DNA from: Planctomycetia bacterium
GTDB taxonomy: Bacteria; Planctomycetota; Planctomycetia; Pirellulales; Thermoguttaceae
Reading direction: 5' to 3'
DNA: 64,000 nucleotides
NCBI GenBank assembly: GCA_030539295.1
Contig: JAUNSJ010000007.1
Span: 1-64,000 of the forward strand
A program made the translations under genes and the position numbers. The stretch's first letter is position 1. Each line of letters opens with the position of its first letter. Positions 61,922 to 64,000 of this stretch are shown here, one piece after another. Under the pieces are notes generated by a model. The model saw only the letters and a program-made list of their open reading frames with translations, searched no databases and had not been told where the DNA came from.

Positions 61922-61948
61922 CCCGTTACGCTGCAAACAGAACCAACG

Positions 61949-63451
61949 TTACGGCTTCTTCACCGTGAACTCTTTGGGGCCGTCCGGCGTCTCCAGATTC
62001 AGAAGGAGCCCGGCGGCCAAATCCGTCTTGCCTCGCAACTGCTCATACTCCTGCGTTCCAACCACAGGCGAACCGGCAACCGCGGTCAGCAGCATCCCTT
62101 CTCGCACACCAGCCCGCCATGCAAGCGAGCCCGGCATAACATTGAGAACCAAAAGACCCTCTTTGCCAACGTAACCCTGACGCTTGGCAGAATCGTCCGT
62201 AAGTGGAATCAGCATAAGACCTAACGCTCGGTCGTTATAATGCCGCCCGCGATCCACCAACCGCTCAACAACAGGCACGCCCACATAATTTTCCGGCAAA
62301 ATCTGTAACTGAACCGCAACCACTTTCGGCTTCTCCGCGTTGCGTATGATCCCCAAATGATGCTCCTGTGCCGTATCAGCCGTCTCGACCAGCATTTCCA
62401 GCGTCTCAAGCGAATCGATAGGAATCTCGTCGAACGTGACAATGATATCATTACGGCGCAGTCCGGCCAATGCCGCCGGCGACTCCTGCCACGGCGTGCC
62501 AAGCTTGACGCCATGGCGGGGCGGTATGCCAAATGCCCGACTCTCTTTATAGCTCAATCGCTCAACCGGGGCACCCAAAAACGCCCGGTCCACTCGACCT
62601 TTCTCAATCAACTGGTTCATAATCCAAACCGCGCGATTCGACGGAATTGCAAATCCGATCCCCTGATAACCGCCGGTCAGCGACGCGATCGCCGTATTAA
62701 TCCCCACAATTTCACCCTTCAGATTGACCAACGGCCCGCCACTATTGCCCGGGTTCACCGCCGCGTCCGTCTGTATGAAAATACCATGCTCATTCTTTTG
62801 CAAAAGACGCTTCTTCGCACTCACAATACCGGCACTTACCGACGATTCCAGCATAAACGGATTACCAATCGCCAGAACCCAGTCGCCAATTTCCAACCGT
62901 TCACTATCGGCAAAAACAAGACTCGGATACTCCCCTTCCTGCTCCAGAGTCAAAACGGCCAAATCAGACTTCTCGTCCTTCTTGACCGACGTGACCGCCA
63001 CCTGTCGCCCATCGTATAGCTCTACGAGAATATTATTCCCCTCCGAAACCACATGATGATTCGTCAGAACCACCCCTTCCGGCGAGACAATAACACCGGA
63101 ACCGACCCCTTCTATATCCTCTTCACCCGGAAATTCCGGCAGTATATCGCCGAACGGAAGTGACGACTGCTTGCCCGATTGCTCCTTCTCCGCACCCTTT
63201 ATGACAATTTTCACCACAGACGGTATGACTTTTTGCGACGTCTCTCGAAACGCCGTCGAGATCATCTGGGCCTGACGCTGCGCCACAAGTTCCGCCGACG
63301 GCTCCGCGACCGTATCCAAAACCCGCGCACCGGTGGAGTCCTCCTTCCCCTGTCCAACGCCGCACTGCAACAGCAGAAATACCAGCCCACTGACCAAAAT
63401 CAACAGGGAGACAAACCGTTTACACCGACCTCTTCGCTCTAAAGCAATCAT
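61949..63451 (-). CDS. HtrA/Deg-type serine protease with PDZ domains
   Basis: The 500-residue product has a signal segment (FVSLLILVSGLVFLLLQCG), a trypsin-like domain and a C-terminal part with two PDZ-like domains. Catalytic residues: His133 in VVLTNHHVVSEG, Asp163 in EKSDLAVLTLE, Ser237 in AAVNPGNSGGPLVNLKG. The PDZ blocks include ESPAALAGLRRNDIIVTFDE and GSLAWRAGVREGMLLTAVAG. HtrA proteases degrade or refold damaged envelope proteins. It converges on trkA with 27 nt between the stops. Repeat copy B and a serpin gene lie immediately upstream on the same strand. AAGGTGAGTAAAATAG precedes the ATG. Confidence 0.93.
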   Translation of the reverse strand: MIALERRGRCKRFVSLLILVSGLVFLLLQCGVGQGKEDSTGARVLDTVAEPSAELVAQRQAQMISTAFRETSQKVIPSVVKIVIKGAEKEQSGKQSSLPFGDILPEFPGEEDIEGVGSGVIVSPEGVVLTNHHVVSEGNNILVELYDGRQVAVTSVKKDEKSDLAVLTLEQEGEYPSLVFADSERLEIGDWVLAIGNPFMLESSVSAGIVSAKKRLLQKNEHGIFIQTDAAVNPGNSGGPLVNLKGEIVGINTAIASLTGGYQGIGFAIPSNRAVWIMNQLIEKGRVDRAFLGAPVERLSYKESRAFGIPPRHGVKLGTPWQESPAALAGLRRNDIIVTFDEIPIDSLETLEMLVETADTAQEHHLGIIRNAEKPKVVAVQLQILPENYVGVPVVERLVDRGRHYNDRALGLMLIPLTDDSAKRQGYVGKEGLLVLNVMPGSLAWRAGVREGMLLTAVAGSPVVGTQEYEQLRGKTDLAAGLLLNLETPDGPKEFTVKKP

Positions 63452-63561
63452 CTATTTTACTCACCTTGTTTTTTGCCTATAAATACAAAAAATCAACCAC
63501 CTGGTCCTATTATATACCAAACCCCGGATTCTTTCAAGAACGTCGGATAAAATTCACGTAT

Positions 63562-63770
63562 CCAGGGTGCGTGCCAAATTTTCGAAGATCGGTCTTCTGT
63601 CCGGGAGCACGCACTGAAAGACCAGTAAACATCTTGGGATGCTCCCTCACCCTGTAAGGGCAGCATAACATAGCCCGGGGCAATGGAGCGCCGCAACCGG
63701 CGTCCCGAATTAGGGATAAAATCACCTATCACCTTGTAAGGCCAGTACATATGACGGCGCGGCTTTTGTT
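63562..63770. repeat. palindromic dispersed repeat element, copy B
   Basis: This is homologous to copy A at 25209-25485. Shared text includes GCCAAATTTTC at the left, a CTGAAAGACCAG segment, the block 63651-63683 (30 of 33 positions identical to the reverse complement of 25451-25483), and the block 63710-63770 starting TTAGGGATAA. The hallmark CCTGTAAGG is at 63651-63659 and a variant at 63732-63740. The right end reaches the serpin stop codon at 63769-63771. No coding sequence was recognised. Confidence 0.8.
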
Positions 63771-64000
63771 ATTCGCGTGCCCCATAGCGCCCGAGAAACA
63801 GGACACGTCCGCTTGCCATCTCTCGAATGAGGAAGATAAACGGATGGTTCAGGCGAACGGACAGACTGGGGCGGGTCAGGGACAGATACATAACAACCGC
63901 CGAGCCACTGGTTGCCTCGGTCCCGGCTTCGTAGACAAAGATGTTCTCTTTGGTATGGAATTGCAGGGCGGTCAGGTCCGGAACGCCGCCTGGTCCGCCG
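63769..64000 (-). CDS. serpin (serine protease inhibitor), C-terminal part (5' end outside window)
   Basis: Only the last 77 codons are in the window; the gene runs leftwards and stops with TAA at 63771-63769. The text contains the hinge of the reactive-centre loop, FVYEAGTEATSGSAVVMYLS, close to the inhibitory-serpin consensus (E-E-G-T-E-A-A-A-A-T-A). It also has the C-terminal signature VRLNHPFIFLIREMASGRVL, then FLGRYGARE. Small residues in the hinge imply a working inhibitor. The scissile bond would lie about Leu-Ser-Leu after VVMY, but its place is uncertain. Serpins trap serine or cysteine proteases irreversibly. The HtrA gene follows on the same strand after the repeat, which makes a functional link possible. 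Confidence 0.88.
   Translation of the reverse strand, partial: GGPGGVPDLTALQFHTKENIFVYEAGTEATSGSAVVMYLSLTRPSLSVRLNHPFIFLIREMASGRVLFLGRYGARE

Overview
The window reads as chromosomal DNA of a planctomycete (Planctomycetota, most likely a Pirellulales/Thermoguttaceae-type lineage). The strongest evidence is two DUF1559 proteins with the diagnostic [16 protein letters not shown] pseudopilin start followed by [15 protein letters not shown], each followed by a small carboxypeptidase-regulatory-like lipoprotein. Supporting signs are an HzsA-related di-heme protein, a porin with a cysteine-rich head, a MoxR/DUF58/BatA/VWA operon, a serpin tail, and an outer-membrane gene (Kdo transferase). Clear sigma70-type promoters (TTGACA-17-TATAAT class) can be read in several gaps. 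No rRNA, tRNA, CRISPR array, integrase or transposase was recognised.

Layout. 1-4.2 kb: end of a SurA/PpiD-like gene, a TPR protein and a convergent HD hydrolase. 4.7-9.4 kb: first DUF1559 cassette (DUF1559 protein, lipoprotein, FAD oxidoreductase, SGNH esterase); its first gene is split by a ten-G tract. 9.5-17.1 kb, minus strand: queA, apbE, an AddA/RecB-like helicase-nuclease and a membrane-anchored unknown, tightly overlapped. 17.5-21.2 kb: glycosyltransferase, waaA, WalJ-like hydrolase, DUF3467 protein. 21.3-25.5 kb: an AT-rich accessory island (cysteine-rich secreted protein with an aerolysin-like strand pattern, TPR membrane protein, DUF1573 protein), with its own promoter and a palindromic repeat element upstream. 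25.9-33.4 kb: small conserved protein, glyA, an SDR, and the phoH-pgpH-ybeY cluster. 33.7-35.2 kb: a divergent MurE-like ligase with an operator-like palindrome over its promoter and a leader of about 380 nt. 35.8-40.4 kb: secreted DUF1579-like protein, a 949-residue DUF1254/DUF1214 protein with a very long low-complexity insert, and an HdeD-type membrane protein. 40.5-51.5 kb: secreted HEAT protein with a receiver-like domain, a YqhD-type aldehyde reductase, the second DUF1559 cassette (DUF1559, lipoprotein, HzsA-related protein), and a porin. 51.8-60.3 kb: a seven-gene operon around a MoxR ATPase and VWA-type proteins. 60.4-64 kb: trkA, an HtrA protease, a second copy of the palindromic repeat, and the 3' end of a serpin.

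How the parts fit: much of the window concerns the cell envelope. This includes envelope synthesis (waaA, glycosyltransferase, Mur-like ligase), envelope quality control (SurA-like, HtrA, serpin, ApbE lipoprotein) and secreted catabolic or redox cassettes led by DUF1559 proteins. The least explained items are the G-tract switch at 4894-4903, the AT-rich island, the palindromic repeat family shared by 25.2-25.5 and 63.6-63.8 kb, the divergent Mur ligase, and the DUF1254/1214 insert.
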